A stretch of DNA of 64,000 bases from Niallia taxi (GTDB lineage: Bacteria > Bacillota > Bacilli > Bacillales > Cytobacillaceae), in assembly GCF_004005475.1 (NCBI RefSeq), contig NZ_RZTZ01000002.1:372001-436000 (forward strand), given 5' to 3'. A model generated the notes under the pieces. That model saw nothing but the letters and a program-made list of their open reading frames with translations. It was not told the origin of the DNA and did no database searches. The number at the start of each line of letters is the position of its first letter. Position 1 is the first letter of the stretch. A program made the position numbers and the translations under genes. Below are positions 29,719 to 41,479 of the stretch, piece by piece.

Positions 29719-29750
29719 AAAATCTACTGTACAGAACAGTAGATTTTTTT
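29717..29750. terminator. Bidirectional terminator between zur and yqfW
   Basis: 14-bp stem AAAAAATCTACTGT/ACAGTAGATTTTTT with a 5-nt loop; serves both convergent genes. Confidence 0.85.
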
Positions 29751-29755
29751 TGTAA

Positions 29756-30328
29756 TTATTTTGTTTTCATCCAATTTTCAACCCAATCAGAGGCTTCCTG
29801 CCAGCTTGTCACTCGGATGACTCCTTCAGGTATCGGGTCTCTGTTGTAAGGTGTATCAAATAATAAGACAGGAATGCCACATTCCTTATGTATCATTACT
29901 GCATTATCATGCTTATCCTCAAAAAAGATATCGACCTCGTATTGTTTAACAGCAGCTATTTTATGATGTGTACCAATTAATTCTATATGATCATAGGAAA
30001 TACCGTTATGAACAAACCATTCCTTCGTAACATCAAGCAGATGCTTGCCTCTGGCACTGATAAAATACAGCTCATGCTTACCTGCCCAGCTGCTTAAAAC
30101 AATATTAGCCCCTTCTGCAAGAGGGGAAGCAGTATAAATTCGCGGCTCATTATCAATAAACCATTTGTCAAATTCCTCATGTGAAACAGAAACAAGAGGG
30201 TATAAATCGTATTCCTTAATATCATCAAGCGTAATATTTAACTGAAAGCTTTCATTTAAATAGGGAACGAAGGTATCTGGACTAGTGACAGTGCCGTCAA
30301 TATCAATCCCAAATCGTAATTTTTTCAT
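29756..30328 (-). CDS. yqfW: HAD-superfamily nucleotidase YqfW
   Basis: 190 aa. HAD motif I DIDGTVTS (about residues 9–16), motif II FISARG (about 91–96) and motif IV FFEDKHDNA (about 135–143) match the 5'(3')-deoxyribonucleotidase-like family. It is expected to dephosphorylate nucleotides or a small phosphate ester. The start ATG follows AAGGAG. It is convergent with zur and divergent from yqfX. Confidence 0.85.
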   Translation of the reverse strand: MKKLRFGIDIDGTVTSPDTFVPYLNESFQLNITLDDIKEYDLYPLVSVSHEEFDKWFIDNEPRIYTASPLAEGANIVLSSWAGKHELYFISARGKHLLDVTKEWFVHNGISYDHIELIGTHHKIAAVKQYEVDIFFEDKHDNAVMIHKECGIPVLLFDTPYNRDPIPEGVIRVTSWQEASDWVENWMKTK

Positions 30329-30515
30329 ATGTACTCCTTTTTATGTGGTTTTCACGAAGGTTTCTATAAAATCCTTTCCTTAAGCTTAACAAAGATACGG
30401 ACAAGGAGAAAGTCATAACTCCCCAAAAAATTGCTGCCAAGCTTTTACACTTATAATACTTGCTGTTTTGGCCATTATAATAAATGCTCCTATTATAGAA
30501 AGCGAGGGAATGATC

Positions 30516-30920
30516 ATGGCAGACTACAATAGCAATGAAGAAAAGAATCGCATCGATAGAGAGCAAGACGATTCACGTACAACTGATTATATGGAAGAGA
30601 CATCTGCAGAGATTGTCAATCCAATGCCTTTTAACACAAGTGTCCCGATTCGTCAGAGAGTGGAAACGACGAATGAAGAAGCCAGAATGGCCACCACAGA
30701 TCGTAGGGAGCATACACAAAGCAATGGAAGAGGAATCGGTATTACAGCACTGATTATCTCGATTATCTCCCTGTTTGTGATGCCAATCATATTAGGTATC
30801 GTCGGGATTGTTGTAGGATTTGTAGCACGCAGACGCGGTGCAGTTACGCTTGGATCTTGGGCGATTGCGCTTGGAGCATTGTCCATCATCATTGGCATAT
30901 TTATAGCACCGTTCTTCTAA
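30516..30920 (+). CDS. yqfX: YqfX-like membrane protein (DUF4190-type)
   Basis: 134 aa. A polar, acidic N-terminal half (about 1–70) is followed by two hydrophobic helices (about 75–100 and 110–133) separated by the basic turn ARRRGA, the DUF4190 pattern. Function unknown. ATG 30516 is chosen: GAGGG at 30504–30508 is 7 bases upstream. Position matches B. subtilis yqfX. Confidence 0.75.
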   Translation: MADYNSNEEKNRIDREQDDSRTTDYMEETSAEIVNPMPFNTSVPIRQRVETTNEEARMATTDRREHTQSNGRGIGITALIISIISLFVMPIILGIVGIVVGFVARRRGAVTLGSWAIALGALSIIIGIFIAPFF

Positions 30921-30943
30921 GGAAACCCTATAGCAGTAACATG

Positions 30944-30977
30944 CCGGCAGCTTTAAAAGGAAGCTGCCGGTTTTTTT
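30944..30977 (+). terminator. Terminator after yqfX
   Basis: Perfect 10-bp stem CCGGCAGCTT/AAGCTGCCGG with a 7-nt loop followed by seven T. Confidence 0.9.
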
Positions 30978-31005
30978 ATATGAAAAAAATTATAATATTT
31001 TTTAT

Positions 31006-31019
31006 AGAAAGCGTTGACA
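31006..31019 (+). promoter_or_regulatory. cre site (CcpA) over the bgl promoter
   Basis: AGAAAGCGTTGACA matches TGAAANCGNTNNCA at 13 of 14 positions and overlaps the -35 box, so CcpA would block RNA polymerase on preferred sugars. TGAAACCGCTTT at 31060–31071 is a weaker second candidate. Confidence 0.7.
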
Positions 31020-31042
31020 ATGATTTTAGAGCGTGTTAAATT
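31014..31042 (+). promoter_or_regulatory. SigA promoter of bglP-bglH
   Basis: Consensus TTGACA (31014–31019), 17-bp spacer, TAAATT (31037–31042). The transcript would begin about 22 bases before the RAT element. Confidence 0.8.
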
Positions 31043-31071
31043 TAGCTTATAAAACTTAATGAAACCGCTTT

Positions 31072-31166
31072 AGGATTGTTACTGATAAGCAGGCAAAACC
31101 TAAACTACGTTCTTGATCAATGGGGATAGTATATCCTTATTCCAGGGCGCAGTTTAGGTTTTTTTT
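31072..31166 (+). promoter_or_regulatory. RAT antiterminator element with overlapping terminator (LicT/SacT type)
   Basis: AGGATTGTTACTG followed by ATAAGCAGGCAAAACCT (31072–31101) matches the ribonucleic antiterminator bound by BglG/LicT proteins. Its 3' end overlaps the first arm of a terminator (31095–31106 with 31151–31162), which ends in eight T. With active antiterminator protein, the RAT hairpin prevents termination and bglP is expressed. Confidence 0.9.
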
Positions 31167-31220
31167 ATGGAGTTAAAGCTGGAGGGATGTAAAAAGCAGA
31201 AACAAAAAGGTAAATAAAAA

Positions 31221-31252
31221 AGCTGTAAATGGGCGGCCACCCACATACAGCT
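31221..31252 (+). repeat. Stem-loop in the bglP leader
   Basis: AGCTGTA...TACAGCT with an inner TGGG/CCCA stem, about 45 bases before bglP. There is no T-run, so it is more likely an mRNA 5' stabiliser than a terminator. Confidence 0.5.
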
Positions 31253-31266
31253 CATGCAAAAAATAA

Positions 31267-33174
<1,908 letters not shown>

Positions 33175-33182
33175 GTAAGAAA

Positions 33183-33205
33183 AAGGGACCTAAATATGGT
33201 CCCTT
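33183..33205 (+). repeat. Intercistronic hairpin bglP–bglH
   Basis: AAGGGACC/GGTCCCTT with a 7-nt loop, followed by TCTTAA rather than a T-run. It may be an attenuator or an RNA-processing/stability element that lowers bglH relative to bglP or protects the bglP message. Confidence 0.6.
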
Positions 33206-33210
33206 CTTAA

Positions 33211-34629
<1,419 letters not shown>

Positions 34630-34633
34630 AAAA

Positions 34634-34669
34634 AAACAACCCCTTAGCGAATTGCTAAGGGGTTGTTTT
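34634..34669 (+). terminator. Terminator after bglH
   Basis: 15-bp stem (34634–34648/34654–34668, CAACCCCTTAGC core) with a 5-nt loop and T-run; the reverse strand also has a T-run. Confidence 0.9.
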
Positions 34670-34676
34670 GTAGTAA

Positions 34677-34704
34677 AAACCCCAATCAAAATCGATTGGG
34701 GTTT
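34677..34704 (-). terminator. Terminator of ispG (minus strand)
   Basis: Perfect 11-bp stem AAACCCCAATC/GATTGGGGTTT, 6-nt loop, with minus-strand TTTTTAC after the stem. Confidence 0.85.
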
Positions 34705-34714
34705 ATTTCGTAAA

Positions 34715-35851
34715 TTATTGTGAAAGTAAATCCTGCTTCTTTTGTTGTTCTTCCGCTTCCTCCGCCGCTTTTTTAGCAAAATACTCTTCGGCAATAGCGT
34801 CAATTTCTTTTTTCAATTCCTCTACCATTGTTTCCTCTGGCACCTTACGGACGATTTTTCCTTTGCGGAATAGCAAGCCTTCGCCTCTAGCTCCAGCAAT
34901 GCCGATATCAGCCTCTCTCGCCTCACCAGGACCGTTAACAGCACAGCCTAGCACGGCTACTTTAATAGGTGCTTTAATTGTAGAAATATATTCTTCTACT
35001 TCATTTGCAATGGAAATTAGGTCAATCTCAATCCGTCCGCATGTCGGACAAGAAATCAATGTAGCTGCATTTGCAGATAATCCGAATGATTTAAGTAGCT
35101 CACGGGCAACCTTTACTTCTTCAACAGGGTCTGCACTTAAGGAAATACGAACCGTGTTTCCGATTCCTTTGCTAAGAATAGCACCTAATCCTGCTGCGCT
35201 TTTTACAGTTCCTGCAAACAAGGTACCTGATTCAGTAATCCCAAGGTGAAGTGGATAATCAAAAGCTTTTGCAGCCTTTTCATATGCTTCAATTGCAAGG
35301 TTAACATCAGAAGCCTTCATCGAAACGATAATGTTATGGAAGTCAAGGTCTTCTAATATTTTAATATGATGCAGAGCACTTTCTACCATACCGTCTGCTG
35401 TTGGGTATCCGTATTTCTCAAGAATTCTTTTCTCAAGAGACCCGGCGTTTACTCCAATACGAATTGGAATCCCTTTTGCTTTTGCAGCTTTAACAACTGC
35501 TTCAACCTTTTCCCTTTTTCCGATATTACCAGGGTTAATTCTGATTTTGTCAGCGCCACCCTCAATTGCTTTTAATGCAAGGCGATAATCAAAATGAATA
35601 TCAACAACAAGCGGGATGTTAATTCTCTTTTTTATTTCTGCAATTGCATTTGCTGCACGCTCATCAGGACAAGCAACACGGACAATTTGGCATCCAGCTT
35701 CTTCAAGTCGATTAATTTCTGCAACTGTAGCTTCCACATCATGTGTTTTCGTTGTGGTCATACTTTGGATAACAACTTCATTGTTTCCGCCAATTGTCAA
35801 ATTGCCAACTTTTATTGGTCGGGTTTTAGTACGATGTATAATTTCACTCAA
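34715..35851 (-). CDS. ispG: 4-hydroxy-3-methylbut-2-enyl diphosphate synthase IspG
   Basis: 378 aa. A TIM-barrel N-terminal domain is followed by the cluster domain with SCPTCGR (two Cys) and [10 protein letters not shown] (third Cys), the conserved [4Fe-4S] site. The penultimate MEP-pathway step converts MEcPP to HMBPP, the IspH substrate. The start is TTG 35851 (reads TTGAGTGAAAT), 8 bases after AAAGGAGCG. The C-terminal 20 residues are Ala/Glu/Lys-rich. Confidence 0.96.
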   Translation of the reverse strand: MSEIIHRTKTRPIKVGNLTIGGNNEVVIQSMTTTKTHDVEATVAEINRLEEAGCQIVRVACPDERAANAIAEIKKRINIPLVVDIHFDYRLALKAIEGGADKIRINPGNIGKREKVEAVVKAAKAKGIPIRIGVNAGSLEKRILEKYGYPTADGMVESALHHIKILEDLDFHNIIVSMKASDVNLAIEAYEKAAKAFDYPLHLGITESGTLFAGTVKSAAGLGAILSKGIGNTVRISLSADPVEEVKVARELLKSFGLSANAATLISCPTCGRIEIDLISIANEVEEYISTIKAPIKVAVLGCAVNGPGEAREADIGIAGARGEGLLFRKGKIVRKVPEETMVEELKKEIDAIAEEYFAKKAAEEAEEQQKKQDLLSQ

Positions 35852-36000
35852 TGGTGATTCGCTCCTTTAATAATTGGAGAACCTAAAAATAACTTGATTC
35901 TCAAATAAATTCAAAAGTACATTCCTATTGTAACAATGAAATACTTATATTGACAAGAAACTTGCTGATTTTAACAACTGGAAAATTGCAATCGGACTTT

Positions 36001-36330
36001 TTATTGGTGATTACTGTAATCAGGAAAAGTATATGATTTTCCTACTTGGATATCCTCTGGAGAAACTCCTTTATTTAATTGCTTGAAGTCTTCAATTAGT
36101 GTATCAATGCTGACAGGGAGAGTTTTGGTTGTCTCTTTCTCCATAATCGTCAATACCGTTTCTCCTGCTTTTACCTCATGCTCGAAATATCCTGTGTTAG
36201 CAGAATCAGAGGAAGCAGCTTGAACCTCGATGGAAGGCTCTTCTTTTACATTTAATGTACCGTGATTTAAATCATAGTAGATAACGTAGATTGTCAATAG
36301 ACAAATAAAAATAGTGAAGAGCCTTTTCAT
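36001..36330 (-). CDS. yqfZ: LysM-containing exported protein YqfZ
   Basis: 109 aa. An N-terminal signal-anchor (MKRLFTIFICLLTIYVIYY) is followed by an extracytoplasmic region and a LysM-like domain (about residues 50–108, HEVKAGETVLTIMEKE ... LNKGVSPEDIQVGKSYTFP). It should sit at the outer membrane face and bind peptidoglycan. The start ATG 36330 lies behind AGGAGG; the longer frame upstream is rejected. Position matches B. subtilis yqfZ. Confidence 0.85.
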   Translation of the reverse strand: MKRLFTIFICLLTIYVIYYDLNHGTLNVKEEPSIEVQAASSDSANTGYFEHEVKAGETVLTIMEKETTKTLPVSIDTLIEDFKQLNKGVSPEDIQVGKSYTFPDYSNHQ

Positions 36331-36682
36331 ATCGAGTTCCTCCTGTAATGGTTTATAGTAAAGAATATGCATAAAGAAAAAATGGTAGAACCTTTTTTCT
36401 ATCATTTTTTCCAAGCAGTTAACTTTTTAAGAGGATTCATTTACATTGCTATATAATTCTTTTCGAAAAGGGGAACAATGTGCTGATATGTCAGGGACTG
36501 ACCCTTCATTCCGTGAATTTACTACACATAAAGAAGTTTCGACCCTGCGCCTAAATCTTAAGAAAAGTTCTATCACTTAGGCTTTCTTTCTTCTATCATT
36601 TCTTGTAAATAGTAGATTTTGATACAAAAAAAACTTGCTCCGTATTATTAGAGCAAGTTGAATTTGGGTATAAGTCTAGTAA
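36331..36682. other. Intergenic region yqfZ–yqgB (352 bp) with a dispersed-repeat-like segment
   Basis: No gene. About 36465–36530 reads GGGGAACAATGTGCTGATAT then GTCAGGGACTGACCC; the palindromic core is GTCAGGGACTGAC at 36490–36502. Short repeats built around GGGACTGACCC recur in Bacillaceae genomes as I recall, often near IS200/RAYT-type elements. A terminator follows at 36625–36659. Confidence 0.5.
36625..36659 (-). terminator. Terminator of yqgB (minus strand)
   Basis: AACTTGCTC/GAGCAAGTT with a 10-nt loop; minus-strand T-run of eight at 36625–36632. Confidence 0.85.
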
Positions 36683-37459
36683 TTATTCTTTTATTGGTGT
36701 TTTTGTTTCTATTTCTTTTATGGATAGGAAAACGATAAATATCGTAATGAACCAGCTGAGAAGGCTGCCATTCGGTACGTTCGTTTCTAGGCTGTCCATA
36801 ATAAAGAAGAACAGAGTCGGAATTGTCATACTGTAAACTGTGATTTTCCAAGTCTCCTTATAGGTTATACCTTTCCCTAAAATCCTTGCGAAGAAGGTGC
36901 CAAAAATAGCAAGAATAAAGGCTTCAATTACTTTTGAAGCAGCTAGGAAAATAAAAAAGACGACGGCCATTATGGCTGTTAGCATTGGTATTATAGAATC
37001 GAAGTATTGGGCAAGATCCGTCAGGTCGCTTTTAGTGGCAGTTATATTTCCAAAATAGGAATATTCAAACGACTGTGCCTGCCCTGCTGTTACAATTACA
37101 AACTCTTTTTGAAGGAGTGCAACAGTATTGCCAGAGGAGCTAATATTCTTTTCATTGTAGGTCCCTGTTGAATCAATGATAATTGTTAAATCCTCTTTAT
37201 TGATTACTTTAGGCTCCTTTAATTCTGAATGAAGAGAATTGTCTTCGATTCGGAAATCTGGGACATCCTCTTCCATTGTGGAAGCCAATGTATGTATTCC
37301 GTCATTCATGCCCTTGTTCAAATAATAGATGGTAGGAATGGAGGTAACAATAGACAGGATGAGCAAGTATGCGATTGTTTTCCAAATCCCTTGAGTTCGG
37401 AAGCTTGCTATATCTTTTGGTGAATAGAGGCTCCGATAAAATTGCTTAAAAATATTCAT
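36683..37459 (-). CDS. yqgB: YqgB-like DUF1189 membrane protein
   Basis: 258 aa. An N-terminal amphipathic stretch (FKQFYRSLYSPKDIASFR) and a TM helix (about 29–48) precede an extracytoplasmic loop (about 50–155). Three further TM helices follow (about 160–250), with the family PTIYY and ITYKETWKITVYSMTIPTLFF motifs. DUF1189 function is unknown. Start ATG is preceded by AGGGTG at about 11 bases, a slightly long spacing. Confidence 0.82.
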   Translation of the reverse strand: MNIFKQFYRSLYSPKDIASFRTQGIWKTIAYLLILSIVTSIPTIYYLNKGMNDGIHTLASTMEEDVPDFRIEDNSLHSELKEPKVINKEDLTIIIDSTGTYNEKNISSSGNTVALLQKEFVIVTAGQAQSFEYSYFGNITATKSDLTDLAQYFDSIIPMLTAIMAVVFFIFLAASKVIEAFILAIFGTFFARILGKGITYKETWKITVYSMTIPTLFFFIMDSLETNVPNGSLLSWFITIFIVFLSIKEIETKTPIKE

Positions 37460-37619
37460 TCAATTGACACACCCTTATAAAGATTCACTCCTTATTTTAT
37501 CTTTGCCTAAATGCATATACAAGTATAAGCCGTTGATTCACGAAAAAAACTATGTTAAACATATGATAAGAATGGAAACATTACTTCTTTTCATGTAAAT
37601 CATTTTGAGGAGGCGAACG

Positions 37620-38099
37620 ATGGATATCATCTACTGGGTAATAATTGTAGCACTATTTATTGTAGCGTATATAGGATTGGTATACCCAATTATTCCAAGC
37701 GTTATATTTATTATTGGAGGTTTTTTGCTTTATGGACTGTTCTTTACCTTCCAGGAATTTTCATTGTTGTTCTGGATCGTTCAAGGAGTGTTCGTCATCT
37801 TATTATTTATCGCTGACTATATGACAAACTTAATCAGTGTTAAGAAATACGGCGGGTCCAAAGCAGGTATATGGGGGAGTACGATAGGTCTCTTAGCAGG
37901 CCCGTTTCTCATTCCAGTTGCAGGTATATTAATTGGTCCATTTGTAGGAGCGGTGATCGCAGAGTTACTCGTTAATAAATCGCATTGGAAAGCAGCCCTT
38001 AAGGCAGGTGTCGGTTCACTAGTCGGTTTTTTAGGAAGCGTTGCAGCAAAAGGACTCATTCAAACAATTATGATTGTCTACTTCCTTGTTGCCATTTAA
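37620..38099 (+). CDS. yqgC: YqgC-like DUF456 membrane protein
   Basis: 159 aa, almost entirely hydrophobic: four or five helices with Gly-rich turns ([28 protein letters not shown]). DUF456 family, function unknown. ATG 37620 is 7 bases after AGGAGG; the extra MRRRT residues upstream are encoded by that site. It is in the B. subtilis yqgC position just before sodA. Confidence 0.88.
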   Translation: MDIIYWVIIVALFIVAYIGLVYPIIPSVIFIIGGFLLYGLFFTFQEFSLLFWIVQGVFVILLFIADYMTNLISVKKYGGSKAGIWGSTIGLLAGPFLIPVAGILIGPFVGAVIAELLVNKSHWKAALKAGVGSLVGFLGSVAAKGLIQTIMIVYFLVAI

Positions 38100-38136
38100 T
38101 TAATAGAAGGAAGAAGGCTATGTTAGTGTGAGCATT

Positions 38137-38832
38137 TTAGTTAAGTCCGCACACTTCAATGGGACAGCTTTGGCAGTCGACAGCCCTTTTCAAAAAGCTA
38201 AGATCTTTTACAGTAATCTTTTGGGAGGATATAGAGATGATTCCGTCATCTCTTAAATCCTTCATTAAACGCTGAATAACTTCGCGCGTGCCGTACGTTA
38301 AGTTTGCTAATTCTTGATGTGTAAGGGGAAAATCAATAAGAATACCATCACAAGTTTTCTTTCCGAAAGAATGGCATAATCTGATAAGAATGCTATACAA
38401 TCCACCTTTTTTTCCATTCATGATTAAATCCTGACATTTAATGTTTGCTTTCAAATAGCCAGTGCTTAAATAGGAAGTGAGCGAGGCTAGCAGCGCTTTG
38501 TCGTTTAAAGCACAGTCCTCGAATTCAGCCCTGTCAATAACAAGCAGCTCGCAATCTGTGATGGGCTTAGCGAAGTGATAATACTTTGGGGCACGCTTGA
38601 ATAGCTGATATTCAAGAATTAAATCCTCCTGTGTAAGAATCTTCATAATAAATTCCTTGCCGTTTTCATGAATTCTTCCTACTGACATTTTTCCATCCAA
38701 AAGGATATATATATTATTGACAAGGTCACCTTCTTGAAAAAGTAAGCTTCCTTTTTGATAAACCTGAATATTTTTTAACGAAAAAAAATGCTGTAGCAGC
38801 AGACTGTAAAGTGATAATGTTCCTTCCTTCAT
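38137..38832 (-). CDS. fnr: Fnr-type [4Fe-4S] transcriptional regulator (Crp/Fnr family)
   Basis: 231 aa. A cyclic-nucleotide-binding-like beta-roll (about 15–120) is followed by a long dimer helix and a Crp HTH (about 165–205, LTHQELANLTYGTREVIQRLMKDL). The C-terminus carries Cys220, Cys223 and Cys228 (DCQSCPIEVC). This C-x2-C-x4-C spacing is that of B. subtilis Fnr, where three C-terminal cysteines bind an oxygen-labile [4Fe-4S] cluster, so an oxygen sensor is likely. ATG 38832 is 8 bases after GGGAG. It sits divergently from sodA, which is not the B. subtilis fnr location. Confidence 0.82.
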   Translation of the reverse strand: MKEGTLSLYSLLLQHFFSLKNIQVYQKGSLLFQEGDLVNNIYILLDGKMSVGRIHENGKEFIMKILTQEDLILEYQLFKRAPKYYHFAKPITDCELLVIDRAEFEDCALNDKALLASLTSYLSTGYLKANIKCQDLIMNGKKGGLYSILIRLCHSFGKKTCDGILIDFPLTHQELANLTYGTREVIQRLMKDLRDDGIISISSQKITVKDLSFLKRAVDCQSCPIEVCGLN

Positions 38833-39111
38833 AGTTAGCACTCCCTTATTTGTGTCTTAAGTTCGATTAAAAAATATTGTGAATATCTTGTCAAACTGTA
38901 AATGTGAAATTTTAGGTTGTTTATTAAGCGCTGTTTTCATGAATCCTTTATATACCAACGAATAACCGTTAATGTGTCTATTTAACGAAACTTTTAAAAC
39001 GGTAACTACTTTCTTGTTAGGAAATGATGTTTATAATTGTAAGCAAGTTGGTATAAAAAAAATAATCATAAAGATACTAACCGAAGTATGCAGAGCTAAT
39101 TTTAAGGCAAG

Positions 39112-39161
39112 CCTTCCAAATAAAAAATAATCCTTCTAAATAAGGCAAATTATTTGAAAGG
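39112..39161. repeat. Three copies of a 12-mer upstream of sodA
   Basis: CCTTCCAAATAA (39112–39123), CCTTCTAAATAA (39132–39143, same orientation, 20-bp period) and CCTTTCAAATAA inverted at 39150–39161. The rest of the 446-bp fnr–sodA gap has no gene. Confidence 0.55.
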
Positions 39162-39206
39162 AATGGCTTAATTTGGTACTGTTTTAATAGATAAAACTTC
39201 TCCCAT

Positions 39207-39234
39207 AATTATTGTCAAAATAGTGATAATAATT
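39207..39234. promoter_or_regulatory. Palindromic operator candidate before sodA
   Basis: AATTATTGTCA-N6-TGATAATAATT: 11-bp arms with one mismatch, 45 bp before the sodA start. It resembles Fur/PerR-class AT-rich metalloregulator sites in size but does not match one cleanly. No convincing -35/-10 pair is seen nearby. Confidence 0.45.
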
Positions 39235-39278
39235 GTAGGGGAAGCAAAAAATTTACCTATACATAGGAGGAATAACAA

Positions 39279-39887
39279 ATGTCTTTCTCATTACCACAAT
39301 TACCATACGCTTATGATGCATTAGAACCGCATATCGACAAAGAAACAATGAATATTCACCACACAAAACACCATAACACATATGTAACAAACCTAAACAA
39401 TGCTTTAGAAGGAAATGCAGAATTGCTTTCTAAAACAGTGGAAGAAATTGTGTCTAATCTTGATGCAGTTCCAGAAGCAGCACGTACGGCTGTACGTAAC
39501 AATGGCGGCGGTCATGCTAACCATTCATTATTCTGGGAAGTAATTTCTCCAAATGGTGGCGGACAGCCTTCAGGCGACCTAGCTTCAGCTATCGACAGCA
39601 AATTCGGAAGCTATGAAAACTTCAAAGAAGAATTCGCTAAAGCTGCTACAACTCGCTTCGGTTCTGGTTGGGCATGGCTTGTCGTTAACAATGGCGAAAT
39701 TGAAGTAACTAGCACACCAAACCAAGACAGCCCACTTATGGAAGGTAAAACACCAATCCTAGGCTTGGATGTTTGGGAGCATGCTTACTACTTAAACTAC
39801 CAAAACCGCCGTCCAGAATACATTAATGCATTCTTTAATGTAATTAACTGGGATGAAGTTTCTAAAAGATACGCTTCAGCAAAATAA
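39279..39887 (+). CDS. sodA: Superoxide dismutase (Mn)
   Basis: 202 aa. Metal ligands are in MNIHHTKHH (first His), [10 protein letters not shown] (second His) and [17 protein letters not shown] (Asp and His). [11 protein letters not shown] and the DVWEHAYY context indicate the Mn/Fe superfamily, Mn type as in Bacillus SodA. It dismutates superoxide in the cytosol. Start ATG 7 bases after TAGGAGG. Codon use is strongly biased, consistent with high expression. Confidence 0.97.
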   Translation: MSFSLPQLPYAYDALEPHIDKETMNIHHTKHHNTYVTNLNNALEGNAELLSKTVEEIVSNLDAVPEAARTAVRNNGGGHANHSLFWEVISPNGGGQPSGDLASAIDSKFGSYENFKEEFAKAATTRFGSGWAWLVVNNGEIEVTSTPNQDSPLMEGKTPILGLDVWEHAYYLNYQNRRPEYINAFFNVINWDEVSKRYASAK

Positions 39888-39902
39888 TGTTTACATGGAA
39901 AG

Positions 39903-39933
39903 CTTGTCGGCTTATAAGTCGGCAAGTTTTTTT
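39903..39933 (+). terminator. Terminator after sodA
   Basis: 12-bp stem CTTGTCGGCTTA/TAAGTCGGCAAG (G·U pairs) directly followed by seven T. Confidence 0.85.
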
Positions 39934-39970
39934 ATGTCTTTTTAAAATGTTGCATAAGCCATCCCTCTTT

Positions 39971-40005
39971 GATAAAAACTAGCGAGACAAAGGGGAGTTT
40001 TTATC
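39971..40005 (+). promoter_or_regulatory. Perfect 10-bp hairpin framing the yqgE ribosome site
   Basis: GATAAAAACT (39971–39980) pairs with AGTTTTTATC (39996–40005), which directly abuts the ATG at 40006. The ribosome site AAAGGGGAG (39989–39997) lies in the loop and its last bases are in the stem. An alternative pairing CCCTCTTT (39963–39970) with AAAGGGG would hide the site fully. Confidence 0.6.
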
Positions 40006-41241
40006 ATGAAATTAGGGAAATTGATAGGCGATATTAAGTACACAAAGGAATTAGGATTATTGCTGACAATCGGGGGGCTCTATTCGCTTAGCGTAGCTCT
40101 TTCCAACACATTCGTAAATATTTTTCTATGGAAACAATCCGGAGAATTTAAGGATTTAGGCTTGTATAATATGGCTATTATTGTCTTTCAGCTTATTACC
40201 TTTACATTGGCAGGGCGTTGGGCAAAAAAAATCGACAGGGTTATTGTTTTCAGAATCGGTGTTATTTTCCTTGCGATCTTTTATTTGACCGTGCTGTTCA
40301 TTGGCGATAATGCGTCCACCTTTTTACTTCTGTTAGGATGCTTGCTAGGCATTGGGAATGGCTTTTATTGGCTTGCTTTCAATGTACTGACATTTGAAGT
40401 GACCGAACCAGATACAAGAGACTTTTTTAATGGCTTTCTTGGCATTCTTGGGTCTGTCGCAGGCATGGTTGGCCCAATGTTGGCAGGTTACATCATTTCA
40501 ACATTAACGAAAACGACTGGTTATACGATAATATTCGGCATCTCACTCGGTTTGTTCTCGCTAGCGGTAGTACTGAGCTTCTTTCAGAAAAGGCGACCTG
40601 CAAGCGGTCAGTATTTATTGAAGCGGATTATTGAGGAACGAAAAAACAATTTGAATTGGAAATTAATTACGAATGCACATTTTTTTCAAGGAATGCGCGA
40701 AGGAACATATGCCTTCGTCATTACTGTATTTGTTTTTATCGCAACAGGGAGTGAAATGGCTTTAGGGACATTTGGGCTCATAAATTCAGGAATTTCCTTT
40801 TTGGCTTACTATATCGTTTCAAGAAGTATTAAAAATGAAAGGCGCAGTAAGTCAATATTAGTAGGGGGAATTCTGTTATTCTTATCCATTTTCATTATTG
40901 TCTTTGATTTTTCCTACATTCGACTTCTTATTTATTCGGGAATCATTGCTATCGCCTATCCATTAATATTAGTTCCGTATACGAGCCTGACTTATGATGT
41001 GATAGGAAGAGGCTGGAATGCTGGAGAAATGAGAATTGAATATATTGTCGTCCGCGAATTGTACTTGAATTTTGGACGGTTAGTGTCTGTGTTAGTATTT
41101 ATTACAGGTGTGATGATATTTAATCCTGAGAAGTCAATTCCCGTTATGCTATTTATTCTGGGCTGTGGCCATTCTGTTATTTATTTCTTTGCACGAAAAA
41201 TAAAGCTTTCTCCTGCACCGCCTCTTCATGGACAAGAGTAG
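40006..41241 (+). CDS. yqgE: MFS-type transporter YqgE
   Basis: 411 aa with about 12 hydrophobic helices and short loops (LAGRWAKKIDRVIVFRIG is the conserved loop 2–3 region of MFS carriers). Substrate unknown. Start ATG 40006 behind AAAGGGG. Located between sodA and pbpA exactly as in B. subtilis. Translation may be governed by the hairpin directly before the start. Confidence 0.88.
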   Translation: MKLGKLIGDIKYTKELGLLLTIGGLYSLSVALSNTFVNIFLWKQSGEFKDLGLYNMAIIVFQLITFTLAGRWAKKIDRVIVFRIGVIFLAIFYLTVLFIGDNASTFLLLLGCLLGIGNGFYWLAFNVLTFEVTEPDTRDFFNGFLGILGSVAGMVGPMLAGYIISTLTKTTGYTIIFGISLGLFSLAVVLSFFQKRRPASGQYLLKRIIEERKNNLNWKLITNAHFFQGMREGTYAFVITVFVFIATGSEMALGTFGLINSGISFLAYYIVSRSIKNERRSKSILVGGILLFLSIFIIVFDFSYIRLLIYSGIIAIAYPLILVPYTSLTYDVIGRGWNAGEMRIEYIVVRELYLNFGRLVSVLVFITGVMIFNPEKSIPVMLFILGCGHSVIYFFARKIKLSPAPPLHGQE

Positions 41242-41279
41242 CGAAAAATGACTACACATTCTTTTATCGACCTTTAAGC

Positions 41280-41318
41280 AGTCGGCAAACTGGTAATTAT
41301 AAGTTTGCCGACTTTTTG
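41280..41318 (+). terminator. Terminator after yqgE
   Basis: Perfect 12-bp stem AGTCGGCAAACT/AGTTTGCCGACT followed by TTTTG. Confidence 0.85.
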
Positions 41319-41479
41319 TTTTGGTCTAAAAACTATATCCTGGGAATAAAGAGAACAAGTAAATTCCAGTTAATAAGAAGACTATGTTAAAATTGTGAAT
41401 TCTGTTAAATATTGATAGAAAGAACCATAATTTTACTTTAAAATAGAGGAGAGTGATATTTAAAAAGAGAGGTATATAT

